Assembly: GCF_964340395.1 (NCBI RefSeq)
Contig: NC_135567.1
Coordinates: 17,496,306-17,560,305, forward strand
Source of the DNA: Glandiceps talaboti
Taxonomy: Eukaryota > Hemichordata > Enteropneusta > Spengelidae
DNA length: 64,000 bases
Direction of reading: 5' to 3'
The translations under genes were made by a program, and so were the position numbers. Shown piece by piece: positions 39,291-51,236 of this stretch. The notes beneath the pieces were generated by a model that made no database searches, had not been told where the DNA came from, and was given only the letters and a program-made list of their open reading frames with translations. Position 1 is the stretch's first letter. The number at the start of each line of letters is the position of its first letter.

Positions 39291-40535
39291 TGTTACAAAT
39301 TACATAAAATGAACGAAATACAGACACTGATGACATTGCGCAAGTAGATACAACATACGATACATTTTATCTCACTGTGAACACAATCAACATCACTGTC
39401 GGATGAAACAAGGAATATTCAAACACAAAAATGTTTATTTGTGAAAAACTGGTATAAGCGCTTACAAATACTTCAAGTCGTGTCTTTTCTAAGCTGTGCT
39501 ACTAGTACTCTTGTGAATATTTACATTCTGTGGTTGATATTTGACTCGGAGGATTTTTATAATCTGAACATTTTAAAATGAACTTTCTGGCATTCAACCA
39601 GTCTAAATAAGCCAGTGATCAGTTTAACGTACCTGTTGAATTTGCGAAGAATTCCCGTCTGATTCGGCAAGTTGACTTTCTCTGGGGTTAACTGCACGCG
39701 CAGCTGACTAAGCTTCGGTATGATCTCATGCCAAAATAGTCATCGCTGACGTATACAAGCTAGAACTGTAGATCTAGATCTTCTACACGATTCCCATGCC
39801 AACCCTTAACAGAATGACTGAATCTACCAACGCGGCACAAATATAGAGCACGTCCGCTTTGTCCAGTCACGTGACCAATCCATACCGGTGTACATTCAAC
39901 CCTATTCTCTCTATGAACACGCCACTAATTACAGTGATTAAAATGTGTAATTAAACAGAATTTCGACAAAATATTCTTTCATCTAAAGTGCTGTATTGTG
40001 TTCTACTGTTTGAACATTTCACGAAAATAAAATGAAAGGAATGAACGGAGTTAAACAAATAATCTAACGGCATACGGCGGTACAAGTGACGACATGTCCC
40101 CATACGGTCAAACGATCTCGTCTCCTCAATCAATTTTAGAAACATATTTTTTCTAAACTCATTTGAATTGTAAGTAGAGTAGCATCTAACAAAGGGTTTT
40201 ACTCTCCTAGATGAATCCTTTCCAGTAGATTTGGTTTTACAGTGCTTGTATTAACATGCTGGCAATGGGTAAAGAGATAGCACTGTACAAATGAGACGCA
40301 TACATATTCCTAAATTGATTTTAGTATACACTTTGTAAACCATCATGTCGTCAGCTTACTCATTTTAGTTGTTGAATATTTCCGGTTATTTCCCTGCAAC
40401 CTGTCTTTCATTAGCATAGTGAAATGAATCACAGCTACTTAGAACGTGAAGTGAATCTAGTTAATCAAATAGTTAATGTATTTTGTCAATAGATTTGGAT
40501 GTATTAATTAATCAAACAAACCCCTTTGTTATATA

Positions 40536-40539
<4 letters not shown>

Positions 40540-40594
<55 letters not shown>

Positions 40595-40740
40595 AGAGGG
40601 AGAAAGAGAGAGAGAGAAAGAGAGAGAGGGGAGGGAGAGAGAGAGAGAGAGAGAGAGGGAGGGAGGAGAGGCGAAGAGAGGGAGAGAGACAGAGAAAAAG
40701 AGAAAGACAGAAAGATAGATCAACAGACAGACAGACAGAC
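40540..40740. repeat. GA-rich microsatellite passing into GACA
   Basis: (GA)n, GGGAGA variants, then (GACA)n near 40725-40741. Frames here are artefacts. Confidence 0.97.
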
Positions 40741-40829
40741 AGAGAAGAAAGCAATGTATGATGAGTAAATCCATCTTTCATCAATGAACGGTACATGTCG
40801 CACTGATTTATCATCCACCTTTGAATACA

Positions 40830-41140
40830 CATGTATGTATGTATGTATGTATGTATGTATGTATGTATGTATGTATGTATGTATGTATGTATGCATGCAT
40901 GCATGCATGCATGCATGCATGCATGTATGTGTGTGTGTATGTATGTATGTATGTATGTATGTGTGCATGTATGTATGTATGTATGTATGTATGTATGTAT
41001 GTATGTATGTATGCATGCATGCATGCATGCATGCATGCATGCATGTATGTATGTATGTATGTATGTATGTATGTATGTATGTGTGTGTGCATGTATGTAT
41101 GTATGTATGTATGTATGTATGTATGTACAAATGTATGTAT
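40830..41140. repeat. TATG microsatellite with two (CATG) palindromic blocks
   Basis: (TATG)n containing (ATGC)8-9 blocks at about 40889-40925 and 41009-41045. These blocks are self-complementary, and the two lie in a duplicated ~120-base segment. Confidence 0.95.
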
Positions 41141-41184
41141 ATGACGTGCGTGTGCTGCGTGTCTGCGTGCGTGCTGTATGGTAT

Positions 41185-41205
41185 ATCTATCTATCTTTCT
41201 ATCTA

Positions 41206-41252
<47 letters not shown>

Positions 41253-41312
41253 GACTCTCTCTCTCCCCCTCCCTCCCTCCCTCCCCCCTCCCTCCCTCCC
41301 TTCCTCCCTCCT
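41185..41312. repeat. CTGT then CCCT microsatellite
   Basis: (TCTA)n, (CTGT)n and CTCTCC/CCCT-rich runs in succession. Confidence 0.97.
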
Positions 41313-41783
41313 AGATTCTGACTTGTAGAGTTGTTGGTTCATAGCCCAATTAACAAAAAACACGTGTCCAATGAAAGCGTGGTCAGCTTGAGGGGAAATG
41401 ACAGTATTTAGCCGAATTGATAAAGGGAAAGGCTTCGGCAATACAACAATCGTTTTAGCGCGTTACGAAATTGATATCGTGAGTCCAGTTTGATAAAAAT
41501 GTAAAATCCAGAGTGATTCGTTGTTTTTTATGGCGTTAGATTAATATATTGGCGAAAGTAAATATCATTTTGGAAGAGAACATGACGATGAATACTGGGT
41601 AGAGGGCGGTGGGAGTATATTATGTCGATATGCGAAGAGGAGATAGGGGAGGGGGGATCAAGTAATCACATCGATCTCAACATATTAGAAAAAACTATCG
41701 ATATAGTCAATAACTATTTTTCTCGTCTTTAGAATGAATAAAAAAATGGCTCGCTGACTGAATCAAGGCTCACGCAACATCGT

Positions 41784-41940
41784 AAACCATAGGCCCCTTT
41801 ACGGCACCGTCCGATACCCGCCAACGTTGTAAGCCACAGGCCTCTTTATTTACGGCACCGTCAGTGAATACTACCCGCCAAGAGGTTAGTTGCCTCAGCC
41901 GAAATATATGGTCTGGCTTGCGAGAATTTGTTACATTGTA
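41784..41940 (+). repeat. Dispersed TACGGCACCGT repeat, copy 3
   Basis: The core GTAA(A/G)CCA(T/C)AGGCC..TTTACGGCACCGTC occurs twice in direct order, followed by the GGTCTGGCTTGCGAGAAT end. Confidence 0.7.
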
Positions 41941-42607
41941 ATGATGAAAAATATCGATCAAAATGAACAGATTCACTCTAAAAAATGCACACTTCGTTCT
42001 AAAAATGTATTTTGAGATGCGTCATATCATTATTACAATCATTGCACAAAGTATGTATATTTAAAGTTATCGGACACCTTCCTGTCAAGAAATTCGAGCT
42101 TATATGCAATAAAAAAAACAATATTCATCCAAAATAAAATGCATATATCTAAAAGTATTTACGGAAATATCTTATTTCAACCATTTTACGAGATATGGAT
42201 ACCTGCATTTTATAGTTTTCTTAGAAGCGCTCGATAATTGCGGGTGTATCAGCATAATTTTCGCCAGCTGAGCCATTATAGACAGTGGTTGTAAAATAGC
42301 ACCACCAACGTTTGTTTGAAGAAATGTTATCTCTTCTTCACCTAGTCTCGGTTACCCAGACTTCCCCAAGCGAGAGTCTGGTGAAACGAGATTCTAACTA
42401 TCCCGGAAGGAAGTAGCTTTTAGAGCAGTGCATGAGGTGATGAACTTTCAAATTCAACTGAAGCCACCCACACACCCATTGACATCATGTCTTCATCAAT
42501 CAATCACAGAATTCTGCCCCAAAATAAGACTGATTGAGATCAGCCGCTGTGGGCGCAGTCTAAATCTACCTTTCCTCGGACCGATGACGTCATTACAGTC
42601 TACCCAA

Positions 42608-42735
42608 CAATAGTAAACTGTCGGCAGTCGTTCAAGCCTTTTTTGCTACATTTTATCTAAAACTAAAGTCGTTGCCTCGCTCCGATCTCGAGCAATACTA
42701 TAACCGCGTACTGATACACAAAGTCAGCGAGTCCA
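42608..42735. mobile_element. Foldback family B, half copy
   Basis: ACTGTCGGCAGTCGTTCAAG, CTACATTTTATCTAAAACTA and GTCGTTGCCTCGCTCCGATC match one arm of 24783-25010; the other arm is missing. Confidence 0.7.
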
Positions 42736-43616
42736 CCGGCTCACGTATACACCTGATCATCGATTTGGTGAAACGGACCGAAGCGTAAATCTATAATGGA
42801 ATAACATACTCGTCTTCTTTCATTTACAATATATTATATTGAGATAACAGATGTGTCGAGTAACCACTGTATAACTTTTAACTCGCTTACAGTCCTCACT
42901 GGATTGATTCAGTAAACTGCCTGCTTTGATAGTCTTAGAGCAAACAATGTATACTATACTACATGCTATGCTATGCTATACTCTGCTACAGCAGCAATGC
43001 TGTACTAATACTATAATAGCAATTCTTCTCGTTTAACCAATGAGGGCGCTACACAAAGGAACGGAACACCTGTTTTTCACCACTTGTTTGGTGATTGGGG
43101 GTCAAAGTAGAAAGAAACAATGTAGCGAAACAATGGATGTCTGTAACACTGCATAGACAACATACATTGTCACAACACGTATCCGCCCCTTAATTAGCAC
43201 GAATGACAAATACCACGGGTGATTGTAAGGTTTCCCTGACAACGGCCGACTCACCTTGGTGACCTGAGTAAGGACATAGCTGAAGGAGGTACACACCGTA
43301 GTGACCACGTAACTATGGTATACTAGCAATGCGTAAGTAAGTAACTACACTAGTATCGGTAACCGGGTAGATATGTATTGTGCACGAATAATTAGTCATC
43401 AGTGACTGCAGTGAATTGGTTACACAGTCTCCAGCGTTTGGTAAATAAAGTTATTGCAAGTAAGGCAAGAAGATTGGATTATTTATTGAGATAGTAGAAC
43501 AAACTTCCTCCACTCCCGTCTTTCTATCGGTGCACATCTGTCTTTCTCTGGTTGTACGCTTTAGCTATCTCTCAGGCTCTCATTATATTGTTTGTCCCTG
43601 TCAGTCAATTTTCTCA

Positions 43617-43619
<3 letters not shown>

Positions 43620-43647
<28 letters not shown>

Positions 43648-43669
43648 CCTGCCTGCCTGCCTGCCTGCC

Positions 43670-43710
<41 letters not shown>

Positions 43711-43714
43711 CGCT

Positions 43715-43745
<31 letters not shown>
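43620..43745. repeat. CTGT/CTGC and CA microsatellites
   Basis: (CTGT)n, (CTGC)n, (CTGT)n, then (CA)n. Confidence 0.97.
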
Positions 43746-43747
<2 letters not shown>

Positions 43748-44254
43748 TCGTAGGTCAGATGAACTGTCATATCACAATACACCATAGTATCTAACTCTAC
43801 ATGTAATACACTAACTAGTGCATGTAAACACAGTAAGGACAATGTATGGACAACTATGTATATAATACATGGACATGTTGAGATCTGGGTGATTCCATTT
43901 TGTCAGAAGGGGGATCTTTGTAGTATTAGAACAAACATGGAATATACCAAAATGTCCTTTATTAAAGTCAACATATATACAGAGTTTCAATGATAACATT
44001 TTTGACTGAAGAATTCATACAGTCTACGTGGATAGCTTCATGAGGGACGAGGGTGTCACACCCTCTAGGTATGAAATGGTCGAGTCCATGACGTCATCCA
44101 GTATTTTGAGGCAAGACCTACCAACTCTACAGTTGAGAGTATATAGTGTCTTGGCTCATGGTGTATAACAACAGTTCATGTGAAGGACGAACAAACATAG
44201 CAAATACCTTTGTACACTGTCATTGAACTTAAAACTGAACAACAATCTGACGTC

Positions 44255-44318
44255 ATGGACGACAAATCGAGAAGAAAACGTCAACGTCAGATGGAAAAAG
44301 ACAGAGAACTGAAACTAA
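44255..44318 (+). CDS. Possible alternative first exon of the 49866 gene
   Basis: ATG at 44255 opens 21 codons, very basic and charged (MDDKSRRKRQRQMEKDRELK..), then one base and a strong donor GTAAGTAG at 44319. The exit phase 1 matches the acceptor at 51720, and joining gives K-RDENKKK. The result would be a 213-residue protein. It has the same style as the two known first exons (start MD, short, Lys/Arg-rich). No other partner was found nearby; it might belong to a different gene. Confidence 0.45.
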
Positions 44319-45134
44319 GTAAGTAGAAAATAGTGATACATGCACAGAAATGTTATTAATATTGATATTGGTTTATGTGTTGACTCTGAAAATATACCCA
44401 CATCACTATAGACACCGCCAAGTACATCTCACAAATCGTAAAGTAGTAAATGTGATCTGTAAGTCTAGCTGTAAGTTCATTGTCAAATAATCAAACGAAG
44501 TTTAACATCGACATATTGGTAGCAATACACTCACCATAATAAACATCGTAAAAAAAGTACGTCTCACAAATTGTGTAACCGTAACGATATCTAATTCTAG
44601 CTGTAAGTCCATCGTCAAATAATTAACCCAATCAGCTACATTTTTACATCGATACATTGGTAGAGCTGACAGGTGATGTTGACTGTGATTTCCAACCAAT
44701 TAATAGCCTTGTATTATATAAGCTTTAATAAGATTTTCACACCTAGACACAATCATAGATTTTCACAACTCAATGAAAACTTCGTCTATTGACGATCGTG
44801 ATAGTACGTTTGTTTGTTTGTAAACTGTGGGCGATAACGGTCAACGTTATACAAACATTAATTTACCACGTTAGACTTGGCACTGTGGTATTACAGTGTT
44901 GTAATTTGTTGTTGTGTTGGAATGCTCTACCAAACAAAAAACGTTTTTAGAGATAATACTGTTTGATAAATGCTCAAATAATTGGAATGGATTTTGACAT
45001 CATGGTGTAAAATTCTTTTGCATGATGAATTACAAAAATATTGTAACCACGTCATGAATTGTATCATGAATTCAAGTTGATACTCAACGGTCTAGTCTAG
45101 AACAGTGCTTTTCAATATACGAGCTCACATCAGT

Positions 45135-45470
45135 AATAATGCCCGTTTCATGTTACCGTTCATTGGCTATGTTAGATACAACGAGACATGTAGCAATAAT
45201 AATCCACATATTCTACATCAATAGAGCAAGAGTGAAACTTCTTGCTACATTTTGTCTAAAAGAAAACGTACCATAACTAGACGCTGCAGACACGCGGACG
45301 CCAATGTTGTGATGTCGGCATTTGGTGTTAGTACATGATGGCATGTCAGTGCATTTCATTTATACAAACTGTGACAAGAAGTTGTATTCATTCAATGGTT
45401 CCAACGTAAAGTGTAGCATGTGTGGTGTCTCATTGATTCCCGCATAGTTGTATTAAATGGAACCGGTGAC
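45135..45470. mobile_element. Foldback element family A, copy 3
   Basis: Contains CGTTTCATGTTACCGTTCAT, CTTGCTACATTTTGTCTAAA and GACGCTGCAGACACGCGGAC..GGCATTTGGTGTTAGTACAT-type inner sequence shared with 58010-58215 and 60385-60745. Confidence 0.65.
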
Positions 45471-46811
45471 ATTGTATCAAATAGTCAGTGAACGGTAACA
45501 TGAAGCGAATGGTATAACACAATTACAAAGACGCTCGCTGTTGCATTGTGATATTGTATGCAATGACAAGGATCTCCACAACAGCGATTCTGTATATGAG
45601 GTTCTCACAACAGTATTAATGTAATATATATAAAGAACCACACCCATGTGTATATAACTCTGTAATACCAATACGTATCACAGTAAGCACAGCAGTAACA
45701 TTGTACACAATGACAAAGACACTGTAATGATATTGTTACAAATTACAAAGAATTCCCTATACTTGGATCTCCAATGATACATTGTGGAACTTTCTGTACA
45801 GATAATGATGTTGATTTTAGAAGTGTGATAAAATAAACCCCGCGGGTTCAAATATTCGGCTGAAAGAAATGACAAAAAGAGATTAATATATAGTGAACAT
45901 TAAATTGTGAAGATTTCCGATTATTTTCATGTTATGTCGTCGTCGTCTTCGTTGTTGTTGTTATTATTGTTGTTGTTGTTTTGTTGTTGATATTGTGAGT
46001 TTTTTGTATGCAAATATGACCACTGTGCAACTAGTTTTCTTTGTGGTTTTGGTTCTAAAGTGTAAAACATACGTTCTTCGTCGCCTACAAACAGCTGCAT
46101 AAATCTCACTCCGACGTAGACAGTGTACAGCACTGTGCATCTATCAACAGTCACTCCAATGTTCTATTCTTGTCAAATGTTCATGTTAAAATCAACCGTG
46201 TAGTGGTGGGAAAGATCGCAATTATCAACTGTGAAAACAGTGGTTACTACGATATCGTGTACAAGTATTGTAGCTATGGAGTACTTCAAGTGTCGGTAGA
46301 TAGATTTGTGGAGGTATCAAGTAACCACTTAAATCTGTGTTGATAAATCTCTTATGTCGGAAACATCAATCGACAAAAGAACTAGTAGCCAGGTAACATT
46401 GCGAATTAAATTACCATGGCAACCTAATCGTTTCAATAATTAGTTATAGCTGTAATCGCTATGCAAGGCAATACACGATTTAAAGGTATAATCTGTGTAT
46501 TTATTAATTAATATGAACCAACATGGATACATTTGAGTCGTCACTCAGAATACTACCAAGTTAACTAAACTTGTACAAAGGCAGGGTTTTGTTCAGATGT
46601 TGTTAGATATTGCTGTATTTACCAAGTGGTACATGTAAATGGTCAACTGTCTATTTGTCAACGTACAATTAACGATATATTATCAGTAATTCGTGTATCA
46701 ACATGCCTTGGTTGTTGTCATTGCAAACACTGATATCAGTCAAGATGTATTTTGTGATGTAATTGTGACGTAATAGTGACGTAGATGTCATATTAACGAC
46801 TCATTGTCTAT

Positions 46812-46985
46812 CTATGGTCTTAAACCACAGTCTCTTTTACGGCACCGTCCAAAACATTAACGACTCATTGTCTATCTATCGTCGTAAACCACCACAGCCT
46901 CTTTTACGGCACCGTCCAAGACGCACCGCCAAACATTATTTCGCTGTGTCGCGGGAGAAATTACAGCTCTGGTATGTGAGAATGT
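46812..46985 (+). repeat. Dispersed TACGGCACCGT repeat, copy 4
   Basis: AAACCACAGTCTCTTTTACG is doubled (46830 and 46893), separated by a repeat of CATTAACGACTCATTGTCTA; ends ACAGCTCTGGTATGTGAGAA. Confidence 0.75.
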
Positions 46986-47068
46986 GTCTATCGACATCTT
47001 GAGCGTTCTGATTCGGAGTACAGTTCATGTTAAAATAATTTCTCAATGATACAATATTTAGTAATAAT

Positions 47069-47101
<33 letters not shown>

Positions 47102-47864
47102 TTAATAGTAATGGAGTTATCGTGTTGTATTGTTCGTTATGACGTCATAACAAAACTAACTCTAAAGAATAAATCACATTACAAGAATACAAGTACTGAA
47201 ATGGTATCGTTGCTAGGCAACCAGTTCTATCTGATATGTAAATTCAGAAATAATTGTTAAGGTCATCAATGGGTGCCTGTCTACTTTTTATGACAGTAAT
47301 ACAGTAAAATTGTTTTTAGTTCATCGAGTATTTAGGTTTGATAAATTAACACTTTCTGATCCATTTTGGTTTTTAATTTGTTGGCAAATGTGATAATTTT
47401 TACATCATAATCTTCAAGTTTTCGATATCTCATTCAAAACTTACACTTTTCAAGTGAAAATACTGCAAAACAATAATTGCTATGCAATGTTTTTTAAATG
47501 TTGCATTTTTATCAGCAAAATATATATAAAAAAGTGAGAAAATAAAACCCCAAAAATAGACCAGAAGGCATAAATTGATAAAACCAACCACAATACTGAA
47601 TAATAAACCTGGAAATGTTCGCGTGATTTATTTTCGCTAATTTCGCTACAAAACAAAAACGCGAAAATAAGTAGTAGCGAAAATATATATTTCTGCATAA
47701 TGCAATGTACCAGTATGGTTATTAGTGAAAATTAATCTTTGTGAACTACATGAAGACTGTAAAATCGCAAAATTTTCTAGTCGTGAAAATATGTAGGTTT
47801 ACAGTAATACATTGGTTTACAAATCTGTACCACAATCGTCAAAGTCAAACTGATTGAACATGCC

Positions 47865-48077
47865 TTAACCCCTTCAATACTGAAAACATTCCCGCCAAAA
47901 TTGTTTGGACAAAATTCTTGTTTTATGTAAGTTTTTGGCATATATCAACTTCATTTTAGACTGGAATTAAAGAAATGTTACATCCTAATAAAGTAATATT
48001 ATTGTAATTATGAAAATATTCATATAAATTGGGTCCCCATATTATTTAAAACTCGTCTCTAGTCATGAAAGGGTGAA
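47865..48077 (+). mobile_element. piggyBac-like MITE, copy 3
   Basis: Left TTAACCCCTTCAAT intact; right ATGAAAGGGTGAA has lost the TTAA by one substitution. Otherwise nearly identical to 23479-23691. Confidence 0.8.
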
Positions 48078-49865
48078 TTGACTTCGGAATTTACGTTGTG
48101 GTAAATTTACCGGTTGACGAATCAAGCAAGTAAATGCTTTTTACGATATCTCCGGATATCTACTTTCAAGGTTTATCAACGAAATAGAAACCAGTGACGT
48201 ATAACATGTCTGTCATTATGACTTAATTTTAAAACTCAATTTGATTTAAATACACTTTATGTCAGTTGAATAAAGACACATCGATTTCTTTGAACGAATG
48301 TAATTATGTCTTTATAGAAGAAAATTGGTAAACACTATATATGATATTTTTACTTATTGTGTTACTTATTGCTGTTATCGGTAATTGCATTTGTCGTCTG
48401 CGTTTGACAGTTTGTGTATGACTATGGAATGTTTAGCTCCAATTGCGTTTTCTTTTATGTATTTTCAGTATTTCATTTCTTTTTGTATATCTAGCAAATT
48501 TTTATTGCCATGGCAACGTCATTTTTCAATGTCACATCCATTATCAATATGAAAGAAACATTTCTAATACAAATATGTAAAATATAGATACATTGTCCTT
48601 TAAATGTGTTTCCATAGCAACCTAGACGTCGACGTGACGGCATTAAAACCATTTCATTGTTACAAGTACATGATATATACTAAAACACTCTAGATTTTGA
48701 TAGATGAATTAATCAATCAACTTAATGAAATGAGTCTTTGACGATTTGTAAGTTGTCCATTCTGTGTCATATTACAGGGTATATACTGATAATTACTTGC
48801 ATATATCATATTACTATGTATTTGACTAGACTGTCGCACCCTGTATATCATATTGTACAGTAGACATGCTTTCAGTATGTTTTTTTTTTGGGGGGGTGAA
48901 ATATCTGCCGAAAGTGTGGTTCAAATTTAGCCATGGCGTTGCTACAGTGTTGCGTTGCTATGGCAATGCTGCATTGTTTCTATCGCAATTGTGTAATGTT
49001 GTTTTGACTGTTTCAGTCGTAGAAGTGAATGGACTACAATGTGGTCTATTTAGTGGAGACATGTTTGTATAATGATGTCCTAGACGAGACATTGTGATTG
49101 CTGTGTCTGGGATAACTGTGTCTCCAACTATTTGTGATATTGAAGATGTTGTGTCTGGTAACCTAGATCGATTATCATTTTGTGAAACACTGTTGCAGCA
49201 TAGTTGCAGTAACTGTTGCAGTTACACTTATGCAATTACTACAGACTCATGAATAGGCACACAATTCTCACTGACTATGAGCGGCATTTTCAAACTGGTC
49301 GGTTCGTTCAATAGCGGTGTACGTTGTGCAGGCTGTATTTCCAAATACAACTTTGGTCTTGGTCGTAAAATTGAGAGTGAAAGAGAGCTACAAATGTATA
49401 AAGTCTAGGTGGAGAGGCAGAGTTAGTGTGCAGACTCGACGATGTTTGAAGTCTAGACCAGTACAAAGGCATCTTAATTTCATTCTGTGCTTTGTCCTTA
49501 AGATTACCTTAAGTCAATACAATAGTGCTATTTAGCAGTTGTACATTGTACGGTGTACACCCATTGACTGTACGTTCTGCTGTGTTGTGTTGACGTACAG
49601 TACATAATCAGTTATTCACTGTCATATAATGCATACCTAGTACACACAGTGGTACCAATAACAACCAAACATCAATGTTGTACACACGATTGAACTGAAA
49701 ACAGTGGATTTCAGGCAATTTAGTGAGAGCACTGGTTACCAGACGACTTAGTGAAAGCATAGGAATTCAGACGATCTAGTGAAAACACAAGAGAGTTGTA
49801 CAAAACTACAAGTGGTGGTGAAGTACTTGTTTAACAGCTACAACAGATCAAGGGTTTCGATAAAC

Positions 49866-49941
49866 ATGGACCGACCCTCAGACCACTACAGAGAACGACC
49901 TATGACAAGGGACAGTAGGAGTAGCGAACATCTAGACACTG
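49866..49941 (+). CDS. Copy A exon 1
   Basis: 25 codons. The context AAGGGTTTCGATAAAC before the ATG and GACACTG before the donor are conserved in copy B, but the codons between are unrelated and longer by 24 bases. Confidence 0.8.
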
Positions 49942-51138
49942 GTTAGTTTATTTTTACTGTGATAGGTGTGAAAACTTGACTTCAATTTCACAAGGTGGAA
50001 GATGTATCAGGTATGTCGTTTTGAAAAGCGACGAAATAATCTGCCGAGTTACTTCTGTAGCGATCGTCTTCGAAAACAAACAAATCGTTAAAGTAAATAT
50101 AACGTATTTAAGTAATTCTGTTTGGAGTTGGGCCTTGAATTCCTATTTGACAGTTTAGATTTGCTGTGTTCCGTATGCAGCCATACGAAATATTTACAAA
50201 TTTGTCGGTGTTTTTGTTGAATGAAAAAGGTGAAGTGTATATAGTACATAGAGTTAAATATACGGTAGACTGAAAGATACGCCGTGTTGTTCAGCCCTAT
50301 CAGACTTCTTAACCACTACACTTGGCTGTAAGATACGTTGTGTTGTTCAGCTCTATCAGACTTCTTAACCACTACACTTGGCTGTAAGATACGTTGTGTT
50401 GTTCAGCCCTATCAGGCTTCTAAACCACTGGCTGACAGCGTTGTACGAATGTCGGATCTTACAGACAAAATACACAGGAAACTATGAACATTGTGAAGAA
50501 GTCCCAGTCCGTGTTACCACGGTTCTCAATCCAGCTATTAAAACACGTACCATGAATGTTGTAAACCATAAGGGCAATGACCACTTGATAGTAGCTACTT
50601 GTAATGAAACACTCAATATATTTGACTCCTAACAGCATACGTCATTACGACTAGAACCATACAGAAGTGATGATAAATATTTCCTGTGTTTTTGTTTTTG
50701 TTGATATATTAATCTATTTATTTAAGGGAGGAAAATGTCGGTCTTCAGAAAATGTTTTTGGTAGTTAGAAGTCCGACAATAGATTCTTTTCACACGTATT
50801 ATGTTATGTTGTTATGGCAACAACTTCAACGTGTGTAACACTATGTCATCGTATACCCAGCTGGATATAGAATAACCGTTGTTTTCAAGTAAGCTGTGTA
50901 TCAAATAAACCAAGGGCCATTGACATCACCCATTACACTCTAGAGACTGTGAAGGACTAATTACCATATCTACGTGTACATTCTATGTAGGCAACTTTTA
51001 TATTATACTCTCAGCTCCTGAAATTACTTGTGAAGAATTCAATCACCAGGTGTTATATGAGGTTTACCGATATTAGTATACAAACAAACAAAACACACAC
51101 AACCACAAACACGAGACAGACAGAGGCAGAGACAGACA

Positions 51139-51236
<98 letters not shown>

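Larger units (their letters stand above)
37106..40530. other. Intergenic region with repeats, no firm gene
   Basis: Contains (TTTTA)n at 37259-37281, the TC run, a pyrimidine-rich acceptor TTTTTTTATTTTAG ending at 37971, the family G MITE at 38443-38592, a repeat shared with 54411-54590, and short GTTTTTGACGT repeats. A 38040-38120 frame open to a donor-like GTAACT (38121) is possible but unsupported. Confidence 0.45.
41313..43610. other. Intergenic region, no gene seen
   Basis: Contains copy 3 of the TACGGCACCGT repeat (41784-41940, itself doubled), a half foldback family B element (42608-42735), and a short inverted repeat around 42340-42395 (CCTAGTCTCGGTTACCCAGA with AGTCTGGTGAAACGAG). 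Confidence 0.5.
44319..49440. other. Non-coding stretch before the inverted duplication
   Basis: Contains a foldback family A copy (45135-45470), GTT and ATA runs (45945-45985, 47082-47106), the TACGGCACCGT repeat (46812-46985) and a piggyBac-like MITE (47865-48077). No exon with convincing splice signals was seen. If 44255 is an alternative first exon this is intron. Confidence 0.5.
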
